Shown: positions 8,700 to 18,148, counted from the stretch's first letter. The stretch: DNA of 64,000 nucleotides from Orientia tsutsugamushi (GCF_900327275.1 NZ_LS398548.1:1364001-1428000), one strand, 5' to 3'. Program-made: numbers and translations. Notes: generated by a model not told the origin, from the sequence alone.

Positions 8700-9130
8700 G
8701 ATACTAAGATTTTCGATATGATTTTATTTGGATGAACATTTGAATCATCTATAGTCAACGTCTTATTTACAACTCTATTTGTATACACTGTTACTGTATT
8801 CACACTAGTTCGTGCATAAACTTCCGTTGATTTAATACTACTATTCCAGCTTTTTTACAAATTATTGTGTACTGCTGAATGTGATAAGTGTTTGCTATTG
8901 TCTATTAGGCTTAGCAATACCAATTTACATTGAGTGTTGCTTTAAGTATTCAAATATCGTTTTTCCACTTTTACTCTTAGTTTTTGGTATACGCTATATT
9001 TTTTCCAAAAAGCTTATTTCTTTCCATCACATTCTTGATATATTACCTTTACATGCTGCAGTTAATAAAGCTGCCAATGCAAGAATTTTTCTGCCAGTTC
9101 TGATCGCTTTCACGATTCTGTTATATGGCT
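8700..9130 (-). pseudogene. Decayed integrase remnant
   Basis: Read on the minus strand with several stops and shifts, the sequence resembles the integrase core at 4238-4915. There is LALAALLTAACKGN (compare LYTGARKSN), WKEISFLEKI, RIPKTKS (compare HIPKTKNGK), then ICKKAGI (compare ICKKACI). The plus-strand frame at 8881-9132 is its shadow. It marks the site of another lost RAGE or prophage next to the glycosylase gene. Confidence 0.6.
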
Positions 9131-9189
9131 AAGCCACTATAAAACAGTTATATTATATACTTTTTGAAAAGCATATCTAGTTTATAGTG

Positions 9190-9230
9190 ATAGCTAAACT
9201 ATTACAACTGTTTTATAATAGTTTAGCTAT
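9190..9230. repeat. Perfect 15-bp stem hairpin
   Basis: ATAGCTAAACTATTA at 9190-9204 is exactly inverted at 9216-9230, with an 11-base loop (caactgtttta). No T run follows on either strand within the stem-flanking bases. It lies beyond the integrase remnant. It could be a weak terminator or an element end; the role is unknown. Confidence 0.55.
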
Positions 9231-9307
9231 ATGAGACTGTAAAAAGTAGGTTCATTTGTAGCTTACTTTAAGTTTATCAACTATAAATTTAAGTTACTTG
9301 TTTTAAA

Positions 9308-9425
9308 GAAAAAATAATTTTATAAAAAAAATGCAGGTTTTTATATATTTTTTCTGATATGCAATTAAAACATTAGCATCAACTGAAGAATTATTCTTCA
9401 AAACACAATAAATAATATATAATTC
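9308..9425 (-). mobile_element. IS110-family 3' end remnant
   Basis: The stretch matches the 3' end of the intact IS110 element at 54300-54420 (ttttataaaaaa, aattaaaacattag, ttcaaaacacaataaat) with many changes. Only the last codons and downstream bases survive. Confidence 0.65.
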
Positions 9426-9534
9426 GAGAATTTATAAGCATAAAACATTTCAAAATATAGTACGAATTGGTAAGAGTTCTACAGAATTGTTTTTGAATGT
9501 GAGCTTTTATTCTAACTCATGATAATATTGATGA

Positions 9535-9950
9535 TAGAACAGTAGTAGAACATTTGGTACGAAACTTAAAGGATGGCTATTTAATGATCGCAGATTTATT
9601 AGTAAAAGATTTGCTGTATCACTTGCTAATCATGGTTTAGAGCTAATCATAAAAATTAGATCCAACATGAAAGAAAAAGTAATTCATCATATAAAAACTT
9701 TGCTTCTTAACAAAAGACATATTATAGAAACTATTAATAATCAGTTAAAATATCTTTTCCATATTAATCGTACTCGCCATAGGTGTTATGAATTTTCAAA
9801 CTAATCTCCTTTCTGTACATTGCTTGCTTATCTTTTTAAAACTAATAAAATTTCTGTTTCTTTTTCAAGTTTAAATCATCTTTCTATTTCTTTACTAGCC
9901 TATGAATATATCAAACTCGTGTTGGTTTATAGTAATATTTTTTAAACTTA
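9535..9950 (+). mobile_element. IS982-family transposase remnant (second subtype)
   Basis: With stops and small indels it reads VEHLVRNLKGWLFNDRRF, SKRFAVSLANHGLEL, IKIRSNMKEKV, LLNKRHIIETINNQLK, FHINRTRHR. This is the C-terminal half of an IS982 transposase distinct from the GDKAYISKEL subtype. Related scraps lie at 15560-16020 and 32576-32790. The 5' half is missing. Not functional. Confidence 0.75.
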
Positions 9951-10069
9951 TAGCAGAAACAATAGCTTCTTATATCTAAATTCTTAGTTACACTATTTAA
10001 AAAAGTTACTATTATTAATATTCAATAAAAATATTTTTATCCTATAAATTTAATATAACTTTAATTTTT

Positions 10070-11353
10070 ATGTCAACAGTAAAAAAAATAGGTTTTTGGT
10101 CAGTTTTATCAATTGTAATAAGCAGCCAAGTTGGCTCTGGTGTATTTCTTTTACCAAGCACTTTAGCACCATTTGGTTATATTGGAATTCTAAGCTTGTT
10201 GTTAACTGGCTTATGTGCAACACTTTTAGCACTGATTTTTGCGAACTTATGCAGACAATTCCCTAAGACAGGAGGACCACATGCTTTTGTTTATAAAGCT
10301 TTCGGAATAAAAGCAGCATTTTTTACTGCCTGGACTTACTGGATAATATCTTGGATTAGTTCTGTAGCACTTGTATTGACTGCAGTTAGCTATATCAGTT
10401 ACATATTTGATTGCTACAACATATATATTACCATAACATTAAAAGTCGCAATAACAATTATATCAATGCTATTAAACCTTAATGGATTATATGCTTCTAG
10501 ATGGTTAGATTTTGCGCTTACCTTACTTAAAATACCTTCCTTAGTAATTTTACCGCTTATTTGTATACCTTCAATTAATTATAGCTATTTTTTCATTAAC
10601 GAAAATTATACCATACACTCCTATCTACAAGCTTTACAAGCAGCGGCTTTTATAACATTTTGGGGATTTATTGGAGTTGAAACAGCTACAGCACCAGCTG
10701 AAGCTGTTATAAATCCAACTAAAACTATTCCGCGAGCAATTATTATTGGTACTAGTTGTGTCATAGCAATGTATTTACTATCGAATATAGCAATATTAGG
10801 AACAGTTCCAAATAATATTTTGAAAGTATCTACAGCACCATTTGCTGAAGCTGCAAATATTATTCTTGGAGGTCATTGGAATAAAATTATCGCATTTACA
10901 GCAATAATAATCTGTCTAAGTACTCTAAATGCTTGGATTTTAACTAGTGGTCAAATAGCTTTAGGAGCTGCTAATGATCAATTATTTCCTCAACTTTTTT
11001 TAAAAACAAATCAACAAGGAGCTCCAATATGGGGAATCATTATTTCATCATTAGGAATGGTAGTATTAATACTTTGTACTATAAATTCAAATTTAGCTGA
11101 ACAAATAAATTTCGTGATTAACATATCTGTTGTTGCATTCTTATGGATTTATGCTATTTGCACTATTAGCTATTTAAAAATTCTATCTATTTCAAATCAT
11201 AAACAAATTAACTATAGCAGCATTATTATTAGTGTTATTGCTTTAACATTTTGTATATGGATTATGCTAGGATCAGGCTGGTATATGTTATTATCATCTT
11301 TATTTTTTATTACTACTGGTATACCAGTTTACCTATATATAACCCGAGTTTGA
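10070..11353 (+). CDS. APC-family amino-acid permease or antiporter
   Basis: A 427-residue integral membrane protein with about 12 hydrophobic segments. The first carries the APC signature VISSQVGSGVFLLP (residues about 17-30), the glycine-rich bend that contacts the substrate backbone. Later blocks FPKTGGPHAFVYKAFG and FITFWGFIGVETATAPAEAVINP, in helix 6, fit the basic amino-acid/polyamine antiporter group (PotE/ArcD/AdiC-like). The substrate cannot be read from sequence. For an obligate intracellular bacterium, import of host amino acids is the likely role. The frame is complete. It is monocistronic between IS debris and a convergent gene. Confidence 0.85.
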   Translation: MSTVKKIGFWSVLSIVISSQVGSGVFLLPSTLAPFGYIGILSLLLTGLCATLLALIFANLCRQFPKTGGPHAFVYKAFGIKAAFFTAWTYWIISWISSVALVLTAVSYISYIFDCYNIYITITLKVAITIISMLLNLNGLYASRWLDFALTLLKIPSLVILPLICIPSINYSYFFINENYTIHSYLQALQAAAFITFWGFIGVETATAPAEAVINPTKTIPRAIIIGTSCVIAMYLLSNIAILGTVPNNILKVSTAPFAEAANIILGGHWNKIIAFTAIIICLSTLNAWILTSGQIALGAANDQLFPQLFLKTNQQGAPIWGIIISSLGMVVLILCTINSNLAEQINFVINISVVAFLWIYAICTISYLKILSISNHKQINYSSIIISVIALTFCIWIMLGSGWYMLLSSLFFITTGIPVYLYITRV

Positions 11354-11692
11354 TACGAGTAGAATTTCAAACTATAAACAGAGCAAGTATTACAACTGTT
11401 AGTTAAACATTAAAAAATAAAAATGTACATAAAAAAACAAATAAAACTATTATTATCTAGCTAACAAAGACTTTCTATGTAATAGAAAACTTTATCAAGT
11501 GTTTATAAATTAAGCTATACTACAATGTAATTATTGCAAATAAACAATAGTAAATTTTACCATTGTATTATAAAAATTAATCATCTTGTAGATGAGTAAC
11601 AGTTACATAATCTGGTTAATACTTATTCCTATTGCTATTTTTCTTATATCAAACTAAGATTAAAAAATTATATCTTTGTTAGTAGTGCTAAT
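11354..11692. other. Convergent intergenic region, nothing recognised
   Basis: The permease and the repeat-protein gene converge on these 339 bases. They are AT-rich, contain no convincing ORF or IS piece, and show no strong hairpin followed by T. I see nothing assignable. Confidence 0.5.
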
Positions 11693-14611
11693 CTATTGTT
11701 CAACATTATTATTAAAAATACTACCTCCAGTATTGTCAACATTAGCACTCATTTGCTCAAAAATTTGCTCTGGAGTAGCTTCAGATTGTTCAAAAAACAT
11801 AGAATCTGTATTAGCTTCAGCATAGTTTCGAGCATAATCAAGATCTTGTCCACTTGCTATAGCATCAGCAAAAAGTTCAGCATAGTATCTAGCGTACTCT
11901 GGTTTTTTACCACTACTTAGACAATCAGCGTAAGCTTCAGCATAGTTGTGAGCATGACATTCTCCCTTTTGATGATTTTCAATAGACAAACTAAAACCTT
12001 CAATATATTTTTGAGCAAAATCTTTGGCAGAATGTTCAGTTATACCGTGAGCTATATGCTTAACAACAATAGAAGCATAGATACTTGCATAACTATGGTT
12101 TAGTCCAAATTTCATGCTTTCGTTATAAGCTCTAGAATAATCATCATCATGATCAAATAATATATTACTATTTTGTTGCTCAAAATCTGGAATAAGACTA
12201 TCAATATTAGCACTCATTTGCTCCAAAATATGCTCTTGAGTAGCTTCAGATTCTTCAAAAAATATAAAATCTGCATTAGCATCAGCGTAGTTTCGAGCAT
12301 AATCATGATCTTTTCCACTTGCTATAGCATCAGCAAAAAGTTCAGCATAGTTTCTAGCATACTCTGGTTTTTTACCACTACTTAGACAATCAGCGTAAGC
12401 TTCAGCATAGTTGTGAGCATGACATTCTCCCTTTTGATGATTTTCAATAGACGAACTAAAACCTTCAATATAGCTTTGAGCAAAAATTTTAGCAGAATAT
12501 TCCGTTATTCCATGAGCCATATGCTTGCTAACAATAGAAGCATAGATACTTGCATAACTATGGTTTAGTCCAAATTGCATGCCTTCGTTATAAGCTCTAG
12601 AATAATCATCATCAGGATCAGATAATATATTACTACTTTGTTGCTCAAAATCTGGAATAATACTATTAATATATTCTTCTTCTGCCATGTAAATATTAGG
12701 ACTTATATCTGCTGTAGTGCTAGAAGAAGATCCACAATCTTGACTTATAACATCCGTAACTAACTTAAGCACTTCTTCTGAATCTGATGAAGATATAGCA
12801 GCAGATTCCATCATCTCAATATTAGTAGTACTATACTCTTTCGTTGAAGTACTTGGCAATTCTTGTATATTATCATCTTGTTGTTCAAGCTGATTAGTAG
12901 TATCAGTATCTTCTTCTGTTTGTTGTGTAGTATCATCATATGATAATGATGACAAAAATTCTTTGAAGATAGCCTGAGTCTTAGAGCCACTTTTAGCAAA
13001 TTTTGCAATATTCTGAAAAAATTGTTTCTTACCGATCTTATTTTTTTGCTGATCTGATAATATTTCTAATACCTCTTGAACAGTCTCTGTTATCTTAGCT
13101 CTAGCACTACTTAAAATAGTACAAAAATTAGAAAATTTGATTTCATATTTCTGCAGTAACATAAGTGCTTTTTTATCTAATATCTGTAATAGCTTTTCTA
13201 AAGCTTGTGGGCCAGCTGCACCAGCTCCATTTAAGATGTGACTAATATTAGAAAATTGAATTCCAAGCTTAGTTAGTTCTTGTATTCTAGAACTTTCTAA
13301 TACCTTTAATAGCTTTTCTAAAGCTTGTGGGCCAGCTGCACCAGCTCCATTTAATATGCCACTAATATTAGAAAATTGAATTCCAAGCTTAGTTAGTTCT
13401 TGTATTCTAGAACTTTCTAATACCTTTAATAGCTTTTCTAAAGCTTGTGGGCCAGCTGCACCAGCTCCATTTAATATGCCACTAATATTAGAAAATTGAA
13501 TTCCAAGCTTAGTTAGTTCTTGTATTCTAGGGCCTTCTAATACCTTTAATAGCTTTTCTAAAGCTTGTGAGCCAGCTGCACCAGCTCCAGCTAAGATGCT
13601 ACTAATATTAGAAAATTGAATTCCAAGCTTAGTTAGTTCTTGTATTCTAGGGCCTTCTAATACCTTTAATAGCTTTTCTAAAGCTTGTGAGCCAGCTGCA
13701 CCAGCTCTAGCTAAGATGCTACTAATATTAGAAAATTGAATTCCAAGCTTAGTTAGTTCTTGTATTCTAGGGCCTTCTAATACCTTTAATAGCTTTTCTA
13801 AAGCTTGTGGGCCAGCTGCACCAGCTCCAGCTAAGATGCTACTAATATTAGAAAATTGAATTCCAAGCTTAGTTAGTTCTTGTATTCTAGGGCCTTCTAA
13901 TACCTTTAATAGCTTTTCTAGAGCTTGTGGGCCAGCTGCACCAGCTCCATTTAAAATGCTACTAATATTAGAAAATCGAATTCCAAGCTTAGTTAGTTCT
14001 TGTATTCTAGGGCCTTCTAATACCTTTAATAGCTTTTCTAAAGCATCGCTAGTATTATGGGGCATTCCACGTAAGATAACAGTAATACTAGAAAATTGAC
14101 ACTTACAGCATTCTAATATTTTTGTTAACTGAGTTGATATTGTATAAGTGCCATCTGGTCTTAGGATGCATAATGTATCTAATATTTTTTCTAAACTATT
14201 TGGTAGATTACTAGGTAACTCATCTCTTAAAATACTGACAATGCTAGAAAAAGGGATACCATATTTCTTTAGGCATTTTACTCTAGAATCTGTTAATTTA
14301 GGTAATAGCAGTGCTAATATTTTTACTGTTGCTGTTGTATGATTATGTAAGAGACTAGAAATGTTAGATGCTGAAATAGTACCATGTTGTATCAGTATTT
14401 TAACATACTCTATACTTGTATAGATATTACCTGTTTTAGCAAATAGAAGCGTAAAATCTGGTTCAAAATAACGATGACTTTTAAGAATATTGTGAATATA
14501 CTTCTTAACTGCTGGAAGTTTTTCCAGCATATCTTTTACTTCGGCATTATGATTAAGATATTCTTCTAGATTACACGTATTAGTTAGTATTTTAGGCTGT
14601 TTAGGTCTCAA
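11693..14611 (-). CDS. Large alpha-helical repeat protein (mTERF/TALE-like repeats, function unknown)
   Basis: A 972-residue protein without signal peptide or membrane helix. Residues about 60-520 hold eleven units of about 40 residues: FSNISSIL, two variable residues, AGAAGPQALEKLLKVLEG, PRIQELTKLGIQ. Units 4-10 are almost identical; 1-3 and 11 are degenerate. The pair after IL reads NG, AG, AR, AG, NG, NG, NG in units 4-10. A polar linker rich in Q, T, S and D (about 555-645) precedes a 153-residue segment present twice (about 650-955) with YARNYAELFADAIASGK-type short repeats. Helix-turn-helix units with LGI at their junction resemble mTERF, and FS...GGxQALE-like spacing recalls TAL-effector repeats, both nucleic-acid-binding superhelices. 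This is resemblance by eye only. A secreted effector or protein-binding scaffold is equally possible. Confidence 0.7.
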   Translation of the reverse strand: MRPKQPKILTNTCNLEEYLNHNAEVKDMLEKLPAVKKYIHNILKSHRYFEPDFTLLFAKTGNIYTSIEYVKILIQHGTISASNISSLLHNHTTATVKILALLLPKLTDSRVKCLKKYGIPFSSIVSILRDELPSNLPNSLEKILDTLCILRPDGTYTISTQLTKILECCKCQFSSITVILRGMPHNTSDALEKLLKVLEGPRIQELTKLGIRFSNISSILNGAGAAGPQALEKLLKVLEGPRIQELTKLGIQFSNISSILAGAGAAGPQALEKLLKVLEGPRIQELTKLGIQFSNISSILARAGAAGSQALEKLLKVLEGPRIQELTKLGIQFSNISSILAGAGAAGSQALEKLLKVLEGPRIQELTKLGIQFSNISGILNGAGAAGPQALEKLLKVLESSRIQELTKLGIQFSNISGILNGAGAAGPQALEKLLKVLESSRIQELTKLGIQFSNISHILNGAGAAGPQALEKLLQILDKKALMLLQKYEIKFSNFCTILSSARAKITETVQEVLEILSDQQKNKIGKKQFFQNIAKFAKSGSKTQAIFKEFLSSLSYDDTTQQTEEDTDTTNQLEQQDDNIQELPSTSTKEYSTTNIEMMESAAISSSDSEEVLKLVTDVISQDCGSSSSTTADISPNIYMAEEEYINSIIPDFEQQSSNILSDPDDDYSRAYNEGMQFGLNHSYASIYASIVSKHMAHGITEYSAKIFAQSYIEGFSSSIENHQKGECHAHNYAEAYADCLSSGKKPEYARNYAELFADAIASGKDHDYARNYADANADFIFFEESEATQEHILEQMSANIDSLIPDFEQQNSNILFDHDDDYSRAYNESMKFGLNHSYASIYASIVVKHIAHGITEHSAKDFAQKYIEGFSLSIENHQKGECHAHNYAEAYADCLSSGKKPEYARYYAELFADAIASGQDLDYARNYAEANTDSMFFEQSEATPEQIFEQMSANVDNTGGSIFNNNVEQ
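11750..12665. repeat. 459-bp coding duplication in the C-terminal part of the repeat protein
   Basis: The blocks encoding IIPDFEQQSSNIL (about 12653) and LIPDFEQQNSNIL (about 12194) start 459 bases apart. They are followed by near-identical sequence through SYASIYASI, HQKGECHAHNYAEAYAD and DYARNYA. The two copies differ by scattered substitutions, so this duplication is older than the 120-bp array. Confidence 0.9.
13170..14040. repeat. Seven tandem 120-bp coding repeats
   Basis: The unit aagcttgtgggccagctgca recurs at 13201, 13321, 13441, 13561, 13681, 13801 and 13921, always exactly 120 bases apart. The first base block varies only at single sites (aagcttgtga, gagcttgtgg). Units differ at few positions, chiefly the codons after IL and the GPR/SSR pair. 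Such identity implies recent expansion or gene conversion, and the copy number is probably variable between strains. Confidence 0.95.
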
Positions 14612-14682
14612 GTGATTAATCGTTTGTAAGTTTATTTAAGATTTTTCAAAATAAGTACAAATCATTAAAAACTTTAGTTATA

Positions 14683-14818
14683 TAGCTTACACTGTTAATG
14701 TAGTTACACTTTGATAAAAGGAAAAAATGAAATACGTAAAGAGCAGACTTATCTCACACTTTGTGAAATGAAAAATATCATTTCACAAAGTGTGACTACC
14801 TTAACAATGTAAGCTATA
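14683..14818. repeat. Nested inverted repeat (136 bp foldback)
   Basis: An outer pair (TATAGCTTACACTGTTAA at 14683-14700 against its inverse at 14801-14818, 17 of 18 matching) encloses a perfect 18-bp stem (TCACACTTTGTGAAATGA at 14754-14771, inverse at 14778-14795) with a 6-base loop. No ORF lies inside. It sits upstream of the repeat-protein gene. It may be a MITE or a strong RNA hairpin. Confidence 0.7.
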
Positions 14819-14957
14819 AATATAAAAATTGGATTAACTGCAAATTTTTTATTCTCTTGAATAATGCTAATTTTTATTTCATTTTTAATGAAAAGTTCAG
14901 CATTAACATATAGGATATAGAAATATAGTCAACTTTAAGTTGTACTTTGTTGTCATA

Positions 14958-15305
14958 TATAGTCATTTACAATATAGTATGAGCATAGTATTCTGAAATG
15001 AAAATGCCAAAATCATATATCCAAAGACTTTCGAGAGAAAGTAATGAAATGTGTTATTCAAGGAAAAAGTTGTAATGCTGCCTCAGTAAAATTTGATATA
15101 GCGGCAAACACAGTAAGAAATTGGTATAAAAGATATCAATTAGAAGGTTATTATAAAGAAAAATCTCATTTTGGCAAAAAGGGGAAAATAGATAAGATAG
15201 AAAAAATATATTTCGCTAAATCCAAATCTAACTCTGGCACAAGCAGGAAAACATTTTGGAATTTCAATAATGGTAGAGAGTTATTACATGAAAAAATTTG
15301 GCTAT
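14958..15305 (+). mobile_element. IS630-family remnant (5' part)
   Basis: It starts with the terminal sequence tatagtcatttacaat of the element at 22796-23721. It then encodes the HTH domain in two frames: MPKSY, a one-base shift, then MKCVIQGKSCNAASVKF, AANTVRNWYKRY, and further damaged pieces up to the glycine-tyrosine at about 15305. The catalytic part is missing and is replaced by a dnaB scrap in the opposite orientation. Confidence 0.85.
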
Positions 15306-15450
15306 ACTGTACCAACTGGTCCATTACAGTGTTCAGCAACAATTATTTCAGCAGTGTTATGAGATCTATCTCGTCTAGCTTTCCATTCTATTCTGTGTGT
15401 TCTGCAGTACCAGGATCTGGTTCTGATCTGGATAAATAATACTCTTCTCT
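15306..15450 (-). pseudogene. Fragment of a dnaB helicase gene
   Basis: On the minus strand it reads EEYYLSRSEPDPGTAEHTEW, then RRDRSHNTAEIIVAEH and GPVGTV. This closely matches the C-terminal RecA-like domain of the DnaB at 25635-27083 (DEYYLSRSEPNPGTPEYTEW, NTAEIIVAKHRNGQVGTV) but is not identical. It comes from another dnaB copy, perhaps from a different RAGE. It lies between an IS630 piece and a MITE. Confidence 0.85.
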
Positions 15451-15453
15451 ATA

Positions 15454-15557
15454 TATAGCCATTTATAATGAAGTTTGCGTATAAAATATCATGTTAGTAA
15501 ATCTTATGATGTTATTGTCGCTTTTTCTATACTCAAACTTCATTGAAAATGACTATA
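15454..15557. mobile_element. IS630-derived MITE, copy 1 (104 bp)
   Basis: The ends tatagccatttataatgaag and cttcattgaaaatgactata are inverted copies and match the termini of the IS630 element at 22796. The interior (aaatcttatgatgttattgtc) matches the transposase 3' end of that element. It has no ORF and is the most diverged of three copies (see 31735 and 37183). Confidence 0.9.
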
Positions 15558-15559
15558 TA

Positions 15560-16020
15560 TTTGCAGATTTATCAGTAGACAAGGTTTTACTCTTACTACT
15601 TGTAGTATTGATACTAGAATAGTAGCAAAATATTTAGTACGTGAAAGTAAATGGTGATATTTGCTGATAGTTGATTTATTAGAAAAAAAACTTGCTGTAT
15701 CACTTGCTAAGTAAAGCTTAGAGCTAATCACAAAAATTAGGTTCAACAAGAAAGAAAAAGTAATTCATCCTATAAAATATCTACTTCTTAATAGAAAGCA
15801 TATTATAGAAACTATTAATAATTAGTTAAAAAATCTTTTCCATATTGATTATAATCACCATAGGTCTGTGTTATGTATTTTCAAACTAATATCATTGCTT
15901 TATTTCTTGCTTATGTTTTTAAGCATAACAAAATTTTTGTTTCTTTTTTTTAGTTTGAATCATCTTTCGCTTTCTTTATATCAGCTCTTATTTCTTAGTT
16001 ATATCCAACTTAGGTTCAAT
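15560..16020 (+). mobile_element. IS982-family remnant (second subtype)
   Basis: Scraps such as EKKLAVSLAK, IKIRFNKKEKVIHPIK, LLNRKHIIETINN and FHIDYNHHR show the same transposase tail as at 9535, with stops and indels. It lies directly downstream of petB, where petC would be expected. Confidence 0.7.
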
Positions 16021-16034
16021 AATAACGTTTTTCC

Positions 16035-17231
16035 TTAGATAATGTTACTAGGAGTAGGTAAAGTCTGCTCGTAACGAGATATAAAAGGGACTAGTACCAA
16101 AAAGTGTAAAAAATAATATGTAGCAGCTAATCTACTTACTGTCAAATAAGGTTCTTCAGCTGGCTTGCCACCAACATAACCTAAAACTAAACAGTCAATA
16201 ATAAATAGCCAAAAAGCAATACGATATATAGGTCTATAATTGCAGCTTCTCACTTTTGATTGGTCTAACCATGGCAAGAAAAACAGTAATAAAATAGACG
16301 AAAACATTAATGTAATTCCTCCAAGTTTTGAAGGAACAGCTCTTAGAATTGCATAAAATGGTAAAAAATACCACTCAGGAACAATATGATGTGGAGTTAA
16401 TAATGGATCAGCTGGAATATAATTATCAGGATGACCTAAATAATTAGGCTGATAAAAAATAAAAGCAGCAAAAATTAAAAAGTAAATTCCAAAACCAAAA
16501 AAATCCTTTACAGTATAGTAAGGGTGAAAAGGTATAGTATCTTTTTTAGATTTAATGTCAATTCCAGTAGGATTATTAGAACCATGAACATGAAGCGCTA
16601 TTAAATGTAACCCTACCAAAGCAGTAATAACAAACGGTAGTAGATAATGCAAAGCAAAAAAGCGATTTAAGGTTGGATTAGCTACTGAAAATCCTCCCCA
16701 TAACCAAGTAACAATGCTCTTACCTATTAATGGAATTGCTGAAAAAAGATTAGTAATTACTGTTGCTCCCCAATAACTCATTTGCCCCCAAGGTAAAACA
16801 TATCCCATAAAAGCAGTAGCCATCATGCATAAAAAAATCACAATGCCAATGTGCCATAATAATTCTCTAGGGGCCTTATATGAGCCGTAATATAAACCAC
16901 GAGCTATATGAATATATACTACAGCAAAAAACATTGATGCTCCTACTGCATGCATATAGCGTATTAACCAACCATAATTTACATTTCGCATGATATTTTC
17001 TACACTATCAAAGGCATGGTCAACATGAGGAGTATAATGCATAGCTAAGAAAATCCCGCTAATAATCTGTATTACTAGGGCAATACCAGCAATAGATCCA
17101 AGATTCCAAAAGTAATTAAGATTTTTTGGAACTTGATAAGAGGCTAAATGCTTAAAAAATGAAAATATTGGTAATCTATAATTAATCCATTCTATTATTG
17201 AATTTTTCGGCCTTTTACTACTATGCTCCAT
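16035..17231 (-). CDS. petB: Cytochrome b of the bc1 complex
   Basis: A 398-residue membrane protein of the quinol:cytochrome c oxidoreductase. It shows the N-terminal heme-binding helices ([22 protein letters not shown] and [27 protein letters not shown]), the GAT-type block ([17 protein letters not shown]), and PEWY ([18 protein letters not shown]) of the Qo site. Eight hydrophobic helices fit the alpha-proteobacterial form. RBS agaggaaa lies before the ATG. It follows petA by 140 bases in the usual order, but cytochrome c1 (petC) does not follow; an IS982 remnant does. Confidence 0.97.
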   Translation of the reverse strand: MEHSSKRPKNSIIEWINYRLPIFSFFKHLASYQVPKNLNYFWNLGSIAGIALVIQIISGIFLAMHYTPHVDHAFDSVENIMRNVNYGWLIRYMHAVGASMFFAVVYIHIARGLYYGSYKAPRELLWHIGIVIFLCMMATAFMGYVLPWGQMSYWGATVITNLFSAIPLIGKSIVTWLWGGFSVANPTLNRFFALHYLLPFVITALVGLHLIALHVHGSNNPTGIDIKSKKDTIPFHPYYTVKDFFGFGIYFLIFAAFIFYQPNYLGHPDNYIPADPLLTPHHIVPEWYFLPFYAILRAVPSKLGGITLMFSSILLLFFLPWLDQSKVRSCNYRPIYRIAFWLFIIDCLVLGYVGGKPAEEPYLTVSRLAATYYFLHFLVLVPFISRYEQTLPTPSNII

Positions 17232-17371
17232 TTATTTTATTTCCTCTAGCTTTGTATATTTTGAAATAATACTAACTTACTTTAACTGATACTTACTAAG
17301 TAACTTTTGTATATCATTTTATTTTCTTAGAAAGAGTTGACTTTCATAAGTATAAACTTAGAAAACAACAG

Positions 17372-18037
17372 TTAACCAATTTTAATTTTTTTATCAGTAA
17401 TAAATTGATAAGGAGGGATTTCTAAATTTTTAGGAGCAGGTCCTTTTCTTATTCGGCCAGAAGTATCATAATGTGACCCATGGCATGGACAAAACCATCC
17501 ATTATACTCTCCACTACGATCTGTAGGAATACATCCAAGATGCGTACATATTCCTATTACAACTAACCATTGATCGTATCCAGACTTTACTCTAGTATTA
17601 TCTTCTTCTGGATCAATTAACTCAGACAAATTAACTGCTCTTGCTTCTTTTATTTCCTCATCAGTTCTATGCTTAATAAATACCGGCTTACCTTGCCAGC
17701 TTATTGTCATAGCTTGTCCGCACTGAATTTTATCAATATCCACTTCAACAGATGATAAAGCTGAAACATTTGCTGCTGGATTTAATGAATCAATAAACGG
17801 CCATAAACTGCTAACTGCTCCAATACTAGCCATGCTGGTAGCTGTAAGTACCATAAAATCTCTTCTAGTTACTTTTGTATTTGAGTCATCATTACTTGTT
17901 GATAAATTTAGATCTGAACTCAAAGTTTGATTTAGAGATACATTATTTAGCTTTTGTGTTTGCCTTGTACTACGTTTATCAATATTGGCCTCTGCAATAG
18001 ATTTTGCAGCTTCAATATTCTTATCAATATTACTCAT
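17372..18037 (-). CDS. petA: Rieske iron-sulfur protein of the bc1 complex
   Basis: This is the [2Fe-2S] subunit that carries electrons from quinol to cytochrome c1. The cluster motifs are CTHLGC and CPCHGSHYD near the C-terminus, followed by [14 protein letters not shown]. An N-terminal twin-arginine type anchor is visible ([22 protein letters not shown]). I choose the ATG at 18037 (MSNIDKN). The frame is open to 18064, but that gives a short hydrophobic extension unlike the family. The N-terminal tail of about 55 residues is longer than in many homologues. Confidence 0.95.
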   Translation of the reverse strand: MSNIDKNIEAAKSIAEANIDKRSTRQTQKLNNVSLNQTLSSDLNLSTSNDDSNTKVTRRDFMVLTATSMASIGAVSSLWPFIDSLNPAANVSALSSVEVDIDKIQCGQAMTISWQGKPVFIKHRTDEEIKEARAVNLSELIDPEEDNTRVKSGYDQWLVVIGICTHLGCIPTDRSGEYNGWFCPCHGSHYDTSGRIRKGPAPKNLEIPPYQFITDKKIKIG

Positions 18038-18148
18038 CTTAATAGTTAGTAACGTTAATAACAACCTATTGTTATGATATTACTCCATTGCTAGAAAAAA
18101 TCAATAACTTATCAGTTTAGCAAAATTATTATCTAATTCTATTGTTTA

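Noticed and set aside
8881-9132. Open frame of 83 codons with hydrophobic residues on the plus strand
   Set aside because: The minus strand reads as a decayed integrase (RIPKTKS and neighbours). The plus frame is its shadow.
13170-14040. CRISPR-like regular repeat array
   Set aside because: The 120-bp units are coding, contiguous and without spacers, and there are no cas genes.
15044-15439. Single transposase-like gene of 131 codons
   Set aside because: Only the first 70 or so codons are transposase sequence; the rest is dnaB in antisense. It is treated as two pseudogene pieces.
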